Below, piece by piece: positions 28,647 to 37,424 of a stretch of 64,000 nt of DNA. The stretch's first letter is position 1. The number at the start of each line of letters is the position of its first letter. The position numbers were made by a program, and so were the translations under genes. The notes below the pieces were generated by a model. The model saw nothing but the letters and a program-made list of their open reading frames with translations. It was not told where the DNA came from and ran no database searches. The DNA comes from Thermobifida cellulosilytica TB100 (GTDB taxonomy: Bacteria; Actinomycetota; Actinomycetes; Streptosporangiales; Streptosporangiaceae): NCBI RefSeq assembly GCF_001517975.1, contig NZ_KQ950182.1, positions 18,196-82,195 of the forward strand. The letters are read 5' to 3'.

Positions 28647-30128
28647 ATGGCCGAAACCAACAGTGAGATCCAGCAGCGCAAGCCGATCGAGCACACCCGG
28701 CTGTTCATCGACGGCAAGTGGACCGACGCCGTGGACAGCGGCGAGATCCCCGTGGTCAACCCGGCGACCGGCGACGTCTTCGTCTCGGTGGCCGAGGCGC
28801 GCGAAGCCGACGTCGACCGCGCGGTGGCGGCGGCCCGCAAGGCGTTCGACTCGGGTCCCTGGCCGCGGATGAAGCCGAACGAGCGCGCCCGCATCCTGTG
28901 GCGCCTCGCCGAGCTCATCGAGCGCGACGCCGAGGAGCTGGCCCGGCTCACCACGCTGGAGAACGGCAAGCCCTACGCCCAGTCGATGCGGATCGACGTG
29001 GGCGGTTCCGTCAAGGCGTTCCAGTACTTCTCCGGCTGGGCCACCAAGATCACCGGGGAGACGATCTCGCTGTCCACTCCCGGTGAGTACCACGCCTACA
29101 CCGAGCGCGAGCCCTTGGGCGTCTGCGCGCTCATCGTGCCCTGGAACTACCCGCTGTCCAACGCCGCCTGGAAGGCCGGCCCCGCGCTGGCGGCGGGCAA
29201 CACCTGCGTGCTCAAGCCGGCCGAGGCCACGCCGCTGACCGCGCTGCGGCTGGCGCAACTGGCGATCGAGGCCGGGGTGCCCGAGGGCGTGTTCAACGTG
29301 CTGCCGGGCTACGGCCCCACGGCGGGCGCGGCGCTGTCGGCCCACCCCGACGTGGACAAGGTGTCGTTCACCGGCTCCACCCAGACCGGCCGGGCGATCG
29401 CCTCGGCCTCGCTGGGCAACTTCAAGCGCGTCACCCTGGAGCTGGGCGGCAAGAGCCCCAACATCATCTTCGCCGACGCCGACATCGACGCCGCCGCGAC
29501 GGGCGCCGCCGCCGCGATCTTCTCCAACATGGGGGAGCAGTGCGTGGCCGGTTCCCGGCTCTACGTCGAGGAGTCGGTCTTCGACGAGGTGGTCGCGCGC
29601 GTGTCGGAGATCGGCTCGGCGATGCGGATCGGCGACGGCTTCGACCCGGAGACCGAGGTCGGACCGCTGGTCAGCGAGGAGCACCTGAAGCGCGTCGTCG
29701 GCTACCTGGAGTCCGGCGTCGAGCAGGGCGCGACCGTGGCCAGCGGCGGTCGGCGGGTCGGGGACAAGGGCTTCTACCTACAGCCCACCGTCTTCACCGA
29801 CGTGACCCCCGAGATGCGGATCGTCCGCGAGGAGATCTTCGGCCCGGTCGTGGTGGCCGCCCCGTTCCGCGAGGTCGACGAGGTGGTGGAGGCCGCCAAC
29901 GACTCGCCCTACGGCCTGGCCGCCGGGGTCTGGACCCGCGACGTCTCGCGCGCGCACCGGATGAGCCGGGCGCTGCGCGCGGGCGTGGTGTGGGTCAACT
30001 GCTACGGCGTCTTCGACACGGCCCTGCCCTTCGGCGGGTTCAAGCAGTCCGGCTGGGGCCGCGAGATGGGCTACGAGGTCATGCGGCACTACACCGAGGG
30101 CAAGAGCACCGTCGTCAAGCTGGCGTGA
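28647..30128 (+). CDS. Aldehyde dehydrogenase family protein
   Basis: 493 residues of standard ALDH. The Rossmann region has VPWNYPL and FTGSTQTGRAIA; catalytic E265 lies in LELGGKSPN and nucleophile C299 in NMGEQCVAG. The C-terminal GGFKQSGWGREMG closes the oligomerisation domain. It oxidises an aldehyde to an acid with NAD(P)+. Similarity is of the betaine-aldehyde/gamma-aminobutyraldehyde/phenylacetaldehyde type, so the substrate cannot be fixed. ATG 28647 overlaps a GTG three bases upstream that could also serve. Second gene after the Zn-ADH; a 12-bp stem-loop follows. Confidence 0.92.
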   Translation: MAETNSEIQQRKPIEHTRLFIDGKWTDAVDSGEIPVVNPATGDVFVSVAEAREADVDRAVAAARKAFDSGPWPRMKPNERARILWRLAELIERDAEELARLTTLENGKPYAQSMRIDVGGSVKAFQYFSGWATKITGETISLSTPGEYHAYTEREPLGVCALIVPWNYPLSNAAWKAGPALAAGNTCVLKPAEATPLTALRLAQLAIEAGVPEGVFNVLPGYGPTAGAALSAHPDVDKVSFTGSTQTGRAIASASLGNFKRVTLELGGKSPNIIFADADIDAAATGAAAAIFSNMGEQCVAGSRLYVEESVFDEVVARVSEIGSAMRIGDGFDPETEVGPLVSEEHLKRVVGYLESGVEQGATVASGGRRVGDKGFYLQPTVFTDVTPEMRIVREEIFGPVVVAAPFREVDEVVEAANDSPYGLAAGVWTRDVSRAHRMSRALRAGVVWVNCYGVFDTALPFGGFKQSGWGREMGYEVMRHYTEGKSTVVKLA

Positions 30129-30152
30129 CCGGCTGACGGCGGCCGAGACCCG

Positions 30153-30206
30153 CCCGTGCCGGACCCCTTCCACGCCGAGAGGTGGGGAGAGGACGTCCGG
30201 CACGGG
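30153..30206 (+). terminator. Stem-loop after the aldehyde dehydrogenase gene
   Basis: Perfect 12-bp stem (30153-30164 with 30195-30206) with a 30-base loop, beginning 24 bases after the stop. No T-run. Confidence 0.5.
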
Positions 30207-30219
30207 TGCACACCGCAGG

Positions 30220-30256
30220 CGAACCAGTGGTTCACCTTGAGTGAACCAGTGGTTCA
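30220..30256 (+). promoter_or_regulatory. Tandem operators upstream of the second binding-protein gene
   Basis: Two near-identical 15-mers, CGAACCAGTGGTTCA (30220-30234) and TGAACCAGTGGTTCA (30242-30256), have centres 22 bases apart, about two helical turns. This is suitable for cooperative binding of two dimers. They are 320 bases upstream of the gene. Confidence 0.65.
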
Positions 30257-30577
30257 TGAACGAGGGAGGGTGAGGCCGGGCCTGGGGGAGGCCAGTGCAG
30301 AACGCGCTCAGGAAACCACAGGAGAACCATTTCGACACGGGGTTTTCGGGACCAGAGAACGCTCGTCGGATAGGCGGTCGTCGGTCCGTCCTCATTCGGG
30401 TGGGCAGTCCGTTGCGGCTGCGCCCGGAAGCAGGAGGACGGAGGCGACGCGGACGATTCCGATGGCCGGATCTGTCTCCTATTGGTCCGCGCTGCTCCGG
30501 CGGAGCGGCGCACACGGGGGAAAACGATTCTTTTCGGGGCTCGACGAGAGCCCTCGACCCCGAAGGAGAAGATTACA
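30257..30577 (+). other. Long leader of the second binding-protein gene
   Basis: About 320 bases with no supported gene. Just before the start an imperfect stem (about 30535-30546 with 30554-30564) ends at the Shine-Dalgarno AAGGAG and could affect its exposure. No known riboswitch pattern is recognised. Confidence 0.35.
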
Positions 30578-32116
30578 GTGCGACGAACGGGAAAGGTCTG
30601 CCGGCTGGCGGCGGTGGTGTTCACCGCCTCCGTGCTGCTGGTCGGCTGCGGAATTTCCTCGAACGGCGAACCGACCGTGCAGGACAGCGAGAACGCCGAG
30701 CTCACGATCGGCATGGTCTCGGACGCGCAGAGCCTGGACCCGCCGAACTTCGTGCTGGCCGGTGACTTCGTGCGGACGAGCCTCGTCTACGAGGGGCTGG
30801 TCTCGCTCTCCTCCGACGGAGAGGTCCAGCCGGCGCTGGCGACCTCCTGGGAGCAGGTGTCGGACACCGAGTGGGAGTTCCAGCTCCGCGAGGGAGTCAC
30901 GTTCCACGACGGCACCCCCTTCAACTCCGAGGCGGTGCGGATCAGTCTGGAGCGGGCCGCCGAGCAGGGCCAGGCCAGCACCTTCCTCGGCATGATCGAG
31001 AAGGTCGAGACGCCGGACGAGTACACCGCGCGCATCGTGCTGTCCGAGCCCAACTCGAGCATCCTCAACAACCTCACCGTCCCGGTCGCGGGGATCATCA
31101 GCCCCCGGGCGCTGGAGACCAAGGGCGAGGACATCCAGTTCGAGGCGGTCGGCACCGGCCCCTACACGTTCGTGGAGTGGGAGCCCAACACCTCGATGGT
31201 GTTCGAGCGGAACGAGGACTACTGGGGCGCCCCGGCCGCGCTGAAGCGGGTCACGTTCGTGCCCATCCCCGAGGCGGGCACCCGCTACAGCGCCTTGCAG
31301 TCGGGCGAGGTCGACGTCATCGAGAACCCGCCGCCCTCCGAGCTGGCCAGCATCGAGGCGTCCGAGGAGCTGTACTCGATCATCGAGCCGAAGGCCCGCT
31401 CGGTCTTCCTCGGCTTCAACCTCGAGGAGATCCCCGACGTCGAGGTCCGCAGGGCCATCGCGTACGCCATCGACAGCGAGGCGATCGTCGAGAACGTCCT
31501 GGAGGGCGTGGGCCGTCCCGCCACCACCAGCCTGACCCCGCCGGAGTACGTCTCCGGCAACGACCCGGTCGGCCTGGGCCACGACCCGGACAAGGCGCGC
31601 CGACTGCTCGAGGAGGCCGGGGTCGAGGACCTGGAGCTGGAGCTCGTCCTGCCGACCGAGCGCTACCTCAAGGACCAGGAGATCGCCGAGGTCATCCAGG
31701 ACCAGCTCGCCGAGATCGGGGTCACGGTCCGGCTGAACGTCCAGGAGCCGGGGACGTGGTTCCAGTCCCTGCTCGACCACGAGACCCAGCTCTACTGGCT
31801 GGGCTGGGGCCTCAGCTCCGGCGACCCCGCCGAGATGCTGCGCCGGGTGTTCCACTCCGAAGAGCTCAACAACATGTCCCAGTACGACAACGAGGAGGTC
31901 GACGAGCTGCTTGACCGGCTGCGCGAGCTGGAGGTGGGCAGCGCGCAGCGCAACCAGGTGATCCAGCAGATCGAGCAGATCGTCGTCGAGGACGACGTCG
32001 TGGTCGTGCCGGTCTACCAGATGTCCAATTTCTACGCGGCCCGATCGGGGGTGCAGGGAGTCCACACCACGCCGACGGAACTGATCGACCTGAGCGAGGT
32101 CACGGTCGCGGAATAA
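30578..32116 (+). CDS. ABC transporter substrate-binding lipoprotein, family 5 (copy 2)
   Basis: 512 residues. The signal peptide RLAAVVFTASVLLVGC carries a lipobox LLVGC. The mature part runs parallel to copy 1: SLDPPNFVLAGDFVRTSLVY, TSWEQVSDTEWEFQLREGV, GTGPYTFVEWEP, GSDAGVIEN-type pocket segments and LYWLGWGLSSGDPAEMLRRV. GTG 30578 is chosen because AAGGAGAAG precedes it and the signal peptide begins there; the upstream open frame lacks both. It has no adjacent permease or ATPase, so it most likely feeds the importer encoded at 15881-23704 with a related ligand. Two large stem-loops follow. Confidence 0.92.
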   Translation: MRRTGKVCRLAAVVFTASVLLVGCGISSNGEPTVQDSENAELTIGMVSDAQSLDPPNFVLAGDFVRTSLVYEGLVSLSSDGEVQPALATSWEQVSDTEWEFQLREGVTFHDGTPFNSEAVRISLERAAEQGQASTFLGMIEKVETPDEYTARIVLSEPNSSILNNLTVPVAGIISPRALETKGEDIQFEAVGTGPYTFVEWEPNTSMVFERNEDYWGAPAALKRVTFVPIPEAGTRYSALQSGEVDVIENPPPSELASIEASEELYSIIEPKARSVFLGFNLEEIPDVEVRRAIAYAIDSEAIVENVLEGVGRPATTSLTPPEYVSGNDPVGLGHDPDKARRLLEEAGVEDLELELVLPTERYLKDQEIAEVIQDQLAEIGVTVRLNVQEPGTWFQSLLDHETQLYWLGWGLSSGDPAEMLRRVFHSEELNNMSQYDNEEVDELLDRLRELEVGSAQRNQVIQQIEQIVVEDDVVVVPVYQMSNFYAARSGVQGVHTTPTELIDLSEVTVAE

Positions 32117-32125
32117 AAAAAGTGT

Positions 32126-32246
32126 CCGGGCGCGGAAACGCGGCAGAGGGCGATTTTCCCGTCGTTTCCGCGCCCGGTCTCCAGAGGGGACGGAATCCCT
32201 TAATCCCGGGAGGGAAGCTCCACGGCTCCGGAGCTTTCCTCCCGGG
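32126..32246 (+). terminator. Two successive strong stem-loops after the second binding-protein gene
   Basis: The first has a perfect 15-bp stem (32126-32140 with 32163-32177). The second has a 17-bp stem with one wobble (32205-32221 with 32230-32246). An A-run precedes the first on the plus strand. Together they insulate this gene from the next operon. Confidence 0.75.
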
Positions 32247-32294
32247 GCCTGCATGCGGATTTCGAATGAGAAATCCGGAAACGAGGGGGGTTTC

Positions 32295-32352
32295 TTGACA
32301 CTCTCGGGGAGAACCGATGTACTATGTGGACCGCTGGTTCGTTCAGTGAACC
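32295..32352 (+). promoter_or_regulatory. Promoter and operator of the PF06684-aminotransferase operon
   Basis: TTGACA (32295-32300) is followed after 19 bases by TACTAT (32320-32325). The operator GGTTCGTTCAGTGAACC (32336-32352) starts about ten bases past the -10, and the gene's GGAG begins only five bases beyond it, so operator and translation start are almost fused. Confidence 0.7.
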
Positions 32353-32365
32353 GATTGGAGTGAGT

Positions 32366-32929
32366 GTGGACATCAAGATCCGCAAGGTCGTCCGGCATCT
32401 GGAGGAGACCAGGTCGGAGAATGGACGGCCGGTCGACCCGGTGCACCGGGTGGCGTTCGTCGGCATCGTCATCGCCAACCCCTACGGCAGCGGATACGTG
32501 GAGGACCTGGTCACGCTGGCCGACGCGGTCGGCGAGCAGATCGGCGAACTGGTCGGACCGCCCTGTGTCGACCTTCTCGGCGACGAGGTCGAGGCCTTCG
32601 GCAAGGTCGCGCTGGTCGGCATCGACGGAGAGGTCGAGCACGGCTCGGCGCTCATCCACAACCTGCGCTTCGGCAACGTCTTCCGCAAGGCCGCCGGAGG
32701 CACCGAGCTGCTGCCCGCAGCCGAGAAGGTCGGCCTGCCCGGAGCCCCCATCGACGTGCCGCTGAAGCACAAGACCGACTCCAAGACCCGCTCGCACCAC
32801 CAGACCATCACCATCCAGGTCCCCGGCGCCCCCCTGCCCGACGAGATCCTCGTGGGCTGCGTCGCGGCCAACGCCGGACGCCCGCTCGCCCGGCTGGCGG
32901 TCTTCGGTGCGGAAACCTCAGGACAGTAG
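32366..32929 (+). CDS. Amino-acid-synthesis family protein (PF06684/DUF1185-like)
   Basis: 187 residues matching the pattern of the PF06684 family: RKVVRHLEETRSENGR, VAFVGIVIANPYGSGYVEDL, EHGSALIHNLRFGNVFRKAA and LKHKTDSKTRSHHQTITIQV (His pair H-H near residue 149). The family is annotated as amino acid synthesis, but its reaction has not been established; its members often sit in operons with LLM oxidoreductases and amidohydrolases. GTG 32366 has GGAG five bases upstream; GTG 32360 is an alternative. It heads an operon with the aminotransferase (8-base gap), the interrupted CCR and the ThDP enzyme. No signal peptide, so cytosolic. Confidence 0.75.
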   Translation: MDIKIRKVVRHLEETRSENGRPVDPVHRVAFVGIVIANPYGSGYVEDLVTLADAVGEQIGELVGPPCVDLLGDEVEAFGKVALVGIDGEVEHGSALIHNLRFGNVFRKAAGGTELLPAAEKVGLPGAPIDVPLKHKTDSKTRSHHQTITIQVPGAPLPDEILVGCVAANAGRPLARLAVFGAETSGQ

Positions 32930-32936
32930 GCAGAGA

Positions 32937-34313
32937 ATGACCATTACCGACAGCACGGCCACGAGCGCCGCGGACGCGTGGACCGCCGACCGGATCCGGG
33001 CGGCCGACCGGGCCTACGTCATCCACTCCTGGTCCACCCAGGGAACCGTCAACGCCGTGCCGATCGCGGGCGGCGAGGGAAGCTGGTTCTGGGACTACGA
33101 GGGCAACCGCTACCTGGACTTCCAGTCGCAGCTCGTCAACATGAACCTCGGCCACCAGCACCCCCGGATCGTCGAGGCGATCAAGGAGCAGGCCGACCGG
33201 ATGTGCTACATCGGCCCCGGCTACGCGGAGCGCTCGCGCGCCGAACTGGCCGAGCTGATGGCCCAGCTCACCCCCGGCGACCTGCGGATGACCTTCTTCA
33301 CCACCGGCGGTGCCGCGGCCAACGAGAACGCCGTGCGGCTGGCCCGCCACGTGACGGGACGCCGCAAGATCATCACCCGCTACCGCTCCTACCACGGTGC
33401 GACGGCGGGCGCCATCGCCCTCACCGGCGACCCGCGGCGCTGGTACGCCGAGCCCAACGACTTCGGGGTCGTGCGCATGTTCGACCCCTACACCTACCGC
33501 TGCCCGGTGGGCCACCCCGACCCCTGCCCGGTCTGCTCGGGCGGCCCCCACCTGGAGGAGATCCTCCAGTACGAGAACCCCGAGACCGTCGCCGCCGTGG
33601 TCCTGGAGACCGTCACCGGCACCAACGGGCTCATCTACCCGCCGGAGGGCTACCTCAAGTCCATCCGCGAGGTGTGCGACAAGTACGGCATCCTGCTCAT
33701 CCTCGACGAGGTGATGGCGGGTTTCGGCCGCACCGGCGAGTGGTTCGCCTGCAACCACTGGGACGTCACCCCCGACATCCTGATCACCGCCAAGGGCCTC
33801 AACTCCGGCTACGTCCCGCTCGGCGCGATGACCGTCAACGAGCGCATCTCCGAGTGGCTGATGACCAACAAGTTCTGGGGCGGCCTCACCTACGCGGGAC
33901 ACCCCCTGGCCTGCGCCTCGGGCGTCGCCTCCATCAAGGCCATGCAGGAGGAGAACGTCCTGGACAACGCCCGGGCGATGGGCCGGCGCCTCGACGCCGG
34001 GCTGCGCCGCCTGGCGGAGAAGCACCCGAGCATCGGCGACATCCGCGGACGCGGCCTGTTCTACGGGCTCGAACTGGTCAAGAACCGCGACACCCGGGAG
34101 CCGCTGGTGCCGTTCAACCCGGCCGGCCCGGCCGCCGCGCCGATGAACGCCGTCATCGCCGCGGCCAAGAAGCAGGGTCTCTACCTCTCGGCGAACAACA
34201 ACGTGATCCGGCTGACCCCGCCGCTCGTGATCAAGCCAGAGGAGATCGACTTCGCCCTGGAGGCGCTGGACAACGCGCTGGTCCACGCCGACGAGGCCAC
34301 CGAACCGGGCTGA
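32937..34313 (+). CDS. Class III aminotransferase (beta-alanine/taurine:2-oxoacid type)
   Basis: A 458-residue fold-type I aminotransferase. LVNMNLGHQHPRIVEAIKEQ opens the domain, FFTTGGAAANENAVRLAR is the PLP-phosphate region, D257 lies in LILDEVMAGFGRTGEW and the Schiff-base Lys is K286 in LITAKGLNSGYVPLGA. It most resembles the omega-aminotransferases that act on beta-alanine, beta-aminoisobutyrate or taurine with pyruvate or 2-oxoglutarate, giving a semialdehyde. An unusual Cys cluster, RCPVGHPDPCPVCSGGPH (C189, C197, C200 with H193, H205), may be a metal-binding or disulfide loop. In context it would deaminate the beta-amino acid left after carbamoyl removal (inference). Confidence 0.88.
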   Translation: MTITDSTATSAADAWTADRIRAADRAYVIHSWSTQGTVNAVPIAGGEGSWFWDYEGNRYLDFQSQLVNMNLGHQHPRIVEAIKEQADRMCYIGPGYAERSRAELAELMAQLTPGDLRMTFFTTGGAAANENAVRLARHVTGRRKIITRYRSYHGATAGAIALTGDPRRWYAEPNDFGVVRMFDPYTYRCPVGHPDPCPVCSGGPHLEEILQYENPETVAAVVLETVTGTNGLIYPPEGYLKSIREVCDKYGILLILDEVMAGFGRTGEWFACNHWDVTPDILITAKGLNSGYVPLGAMTVNERISEWLMTNKFWGGLTYAGHPLACASGVASIKAMQEENVLDNARAMGRRLDAGLRRLAEKHPSIGDIRGRGLFYGLELVKNRDTREPLVPFNPAGPAAAPMNAVIAAAKKQGLYLSANNNVIRLTPPLVIKPEEIDFALEALDNALVHADEATEPG

Positions 34314-34402
34314 GGCCCGCCCGCTACGCGGAGGTGCGGCCGTGCCCGCGGCCGCACTCCACCACCCCGCTGTTTTCGACCGCAGCAAACGAAGGGAAAC
34401 GC

Positions 34403-35662
34403 ATGTCCGAGGTGCAGCGACAGTCGGTCAGCACGACCTACAGGACCGTCCCGCTGGGAGAACTGCCGCCGCTCGGAGAGATTCCGAAGACCATGACCGC
34501 CCTGGTGGTGCGCCAGGACCGGTTCGGCGACCCGGAGCAGGCCTTCTAGATCGAGACCGACATCGAGGTTCCGCCGATCGGCCCCGACGAGGTCCTCATC
34601 GCGGTCATGGCGGCGGGCGTCAACTACAACAACGTCTGGGCGGCCCGCGGCTACCCCGTCGACGTCATCGCGATGCGGCAGCGCGCCGGCGAGCCCTACG
34701 ACTTCCACATCGGCGGCTCCGACGCCTCCGGCATCGTCTATGCCGTCGGCTCGGAGGTCACCAACGTCTCCGTGGGCGACGAGGTCGTCATCCACCCCGG
34801 CTACTGGGACGCCAACGACCCGTGGATCCTCCGCGGCAAGGACCCGATGATGGCGCCGTCCGCCCGCATCTGGGGCTACGACACCAACTTCGGCTCCTTC
34901 GCGCAGTTCGCCCGAGCCCAGGCGCACCAGGTGCTGCCCAAGGCCCCGCACCTGTCCTGGGCCGAGGCCGCCGCCCCCACCCTGGTCGGCACCACCGCCT
35001 ACCGGATGCTGCACGGCTTCCAGGGCAACACCGTCCAGGAGGGCGACGTGGTCCTGGTCTGGGGCGGCTCCGGCGGCCTCGGCACCCAGGCCTGCCAGCT
35101 CGCCGCCCTGGCCGGCGCCAAGCCGATCGCGGTCGTCTCCGACGACAAGCGCGGCGAGTACGCGATGAGCAAGGGTGCCATCGGCTACATCAACCGCAAC
35201 GACTTCACCCACTGGGGCATCCCGCCGCGCGTGGACGACAAGGCCGCGCAGAAGGAGTGGCTCAGCCAGGCGCGCGCCTTCGGCAAGCGCATCTGGGAGA
35301 TCGTCGGCCACCGCCAGGACCCGGCGATCGTCTTCGAGCACCCCGGCGCCAGCACCGTCCCCACCAGCATCCTGGTCTGCGAGCAGGGCGGCATGGTGGT
35401 CATCTGCGCCGGAACCACCGGCTTCGACGCGGTCGTGGACCTGCGCTACCACTGGACCCGCCAGAAGCGCTTCCAGGGCAGCCACGGCACCAACGACGAG
35501 CAGGCCAGGGCCTACAACGACCTGGTGATCGCCGGCAAGATCGACCCCTGCCTGGGCCGGGTCGTCCAGTTCGCCGACCTGCCCCGGGTCCACGCCGAGA
35601 TGGGACGCGGCGAGCAGGTGTTCGGCAACTCCGTCGCCCTCGTCGGCGCCAAGGACGAGTAG
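34403..35662 (+). pseudogene. ccr: Crotonyl-CoA carboxylase/reductase (CCR) interrupted by an amber codon
   Basis: The reading frame from ATG 34403 encodes a CCR-type MDR protein. It is interrupted by TAG at 34547-34549 in the context [24 protein letters not shown], where CCR proteins carry Gln, so CAG has become TAG. Everything after the stop is intact: [47 protein letters not shown] and [18 protein letters not shown]. Total 419 codons without the stop, close to the family's 420-450. Initiation at ATG 34607 would omit the first 68 residues. An intact enzyme would reductively carboxylate crotonyl-CoA to ethylmalonyl-CoA, or reduce a related enoyl-CoA. Real mutation, stop readthrough and sequence error are all possible. 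Confidence 0.8.
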
Positions 35663-35677
35663 GGGCAGGAGAACGGG

Positions 35678-37312
35678 GTGGAAGGGCAGGGTGCGGTGAA
35701 GGTCCCCGCCGCCGTCGCGAAGGCACTGCGCGACTTCGGGACAGACACGGTGTTCGGACTGATGGGTGACGCGAACATGCGCTTCCTCGTCGACTTCGTC
35801 GGCGCCGGAGGCCGGTTCGTGAGCGCTGTGGACGAAGGCGGTGCGGTGAGCATGGCCGACGGGTACTCCCGGGTGGGCAACCGCGTCGGCGTCGCCTCCG
35901 TCACACACGGACCCGGGGTGGCCAACGTCGTCACCGCGCTGACCGAGGCGGTGCGGGCCCGCAGCGCCCTGGTCGTCGTGACCGGGGACACCGCGTCCCG
36001 GCCCAACCACCTCCAGCGGTTCGACCTGCGTGGGGTCGCCGACCTCACGGGGGCCGAGTACCGCCGCGTCCTGCGGGCCGAAGACGTCAGCCGCGACGTC
36101 GCCGAGGTGCTGCACCGGGTGTCGGTCACCCGGCGCCCGGTGCTCCTCGACGTCCCGGTCGACCTGCACGGCGAGGAGGTGGAGGACACCTCGCCGCGCA
36201 GGAACGGCGGACCGCTGCGGCAGGCGTTCGGCCCCGACGAGGACGCGCTCGACCGGGCGCTGGGGGTCGTCGCGTCGGCCCGGCGCCCGGTCGTGCTGGC
36301 CGGGCGCGGCGCGGCGCTCTCCGGGGCGCGGGAGGACCTCCTGGAACTGGCCGAGCTCATCGGGGCCCCGGTGGCCACCACGCTGCTCGGCAAGGACCTG
36401 TTCCGCGGGGAGCCGTTCGACCTCGGAGTGGCGGGAACCCTGGGCTCCCGGGTCTCGACCGAGACGATCCTCGCCGCGGACTGCGTGATCGCGTTCGGTG
36501 CCGGGCTCAACGACTACACCACCGCCGAGGGCTCGCTGCTGGCGGACAAGGCGGTGGTGCGGGTCGACGTCGACCCGCACCGCTGGGAGTGCACGGCGCA
36601 GGTCGACGTCCTGGTGGTGGGCGACGCCCGGACCACCGCCCGCGCCATGGTCGAGCAGTTGCGCGCGGTCGGCCACCGGCCCGGGGGGTTCCGCAGCGAA
36701 CGCCTCGCCGCCGAGCTGGCCGCCTACGACCCGCGGGAGGAGTTCGTCGACCGCAGCGGCGCCGACACCCTGGACCCGCGGACGGCGCTGATCCGCCTCG
36801 ACGAGCTGCTGCCCGCCGACCGCGTGGTGGTCACCGACACCGGGCGGTTCGTCTACGCGCCCTGGCGCTACCTGCACGTCCCGGAGCCCACCGCGTTCAC
36901 CCACACGCTGAACTTCGCGTCCATCGGGCTGGGGATCGCCACGGCGATCGGTGCGGCGGCCGCCGCACCGGACCGGCTGACCGTGGCCGTGGTCGGCGAC
37001 GGCGGAGGAATGATGGGAATGGTCGAACTCGTCACCGCCGTCCGCTCGGGACTCCCGCTCGTCGTGGTCGTCTGCAACGACGGCGCCTACGGCATGGAGT
37101 ACCGGGCCCTGGAGCGGGCCGGGGCCGACCCGACGCCCTCGCTGCTGAGCTGGCCGGACTTTCCGGCCGTGGCGAGGGCCTACGGCGCGGACGGGGTCAC
37201 GGTCCGTACCATGGCGGAACTGGAGGCGGCGGTCGTACGGCTGGGTGCGGCGCCGCAGGTCCCGTTCGTCATCGAGATCCGGACGGATCCGACCGTCGAC
37301 ATCGTCGACTGA
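35678..37312 (+). CDS. Thiamine-diphosphate-dependent enzyme (acetolactate synthase/decarboxylase-like)
   Basis: 544 residues with the three ThDP-enzyme domains. The N-terminal Pyr domain has the catalytic Glu E53 in SAVDEGGAVSMADGYSR. The central domain is ARRPVVLAGRGAALSGARED. The C-terminal PP domain has GDGGGMMGMVELVTA and CNDGAYGMEYR as the Mg-ThDP motif. No FAD-site hallmarks of true acetolactate synthase are obvious, and it lacks a small-subunit partner. A decarboxylase, sulfoacetaldehyde- or 2-hydroxyacyl-lyase-type role is equally possible. GTG 35678, 15 bases after the CCR stop, follows AGGAG. Last gene of the PF06684-aminotransferase operon; a strong terminator follows and closes the island. 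Confidence 0.83.
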   Translation: MEGQGAVKVPAAVAKALRDFGTDTVFGLMGDANMRFLVDFVGAGGRFVSAVDEGGAVSMADGYSRVGNRVGVASVTHGPGVANVVTALTEAVRARSALVVVTGDTASRPNHLQRFDLRGVADLTGAEYRRVLRAEDVSRDVAEVLHRVSVTRRPVLLDVPVDLHGEEVEDTSPRRNGGPLRQAFGPDEDALDRALGVVASARRPVVLAGRGAALSGAREDLLELAELIGAPVATTLLGKDLFRGEPFDLGVAGTLGSRVSTETILAADCVIAFGAGLNDYTTAEGSLLADKAVVRVDVDPHRWECTAQVDVLVVGDARTTARAMVEQLRAVGHRPGGFRSERLAAELAAYDPREEFVDRSGADTLDPRTALIRLDELLPADRVVVTDTGRFVYAPWRYLHVPEPTAFTHTLNFASIGLGIATAIGAAAAAPDRLTVAVVGDGGGMMGMVELVTAVRSGLPLVVVVCNDGAYGMEYRALERAGADPTPSLLSWPDFPAVARAYGADGVTVRTMAELEAAVVRLGAAPQVPFVIEIRTDPTVDIVD

Positions 37313-37331
37313 CCCCGGGCGGTCCCGTGGG

Positions 37332-37374
37332 GACGGAGGCGGAGCTCCGCGAACGCGCGGAATCCGCCTCCGTC
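37332..37374 (+). terminator. Terminator closing the catabolic island
   Basis: Perfect 12-bp stem (37332-37343 with 37363-37374) 20 bases after the ThDP gene, followed by TTCCGCTTT. Confidence 0.75.
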
Positions 37375-37424
37375 TTCCGCTTTGCGGACGGAAACTGGCC
37401 GCATTTTCGGGAATGCTGTCCGGT

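Noticed and set aside
34547..34549. Pyrrolysine at the CCR amber codon
   Set aside because: The family has Gln here and no pyl genes or context suggest recoding; simple CAG to TAG is more likely.
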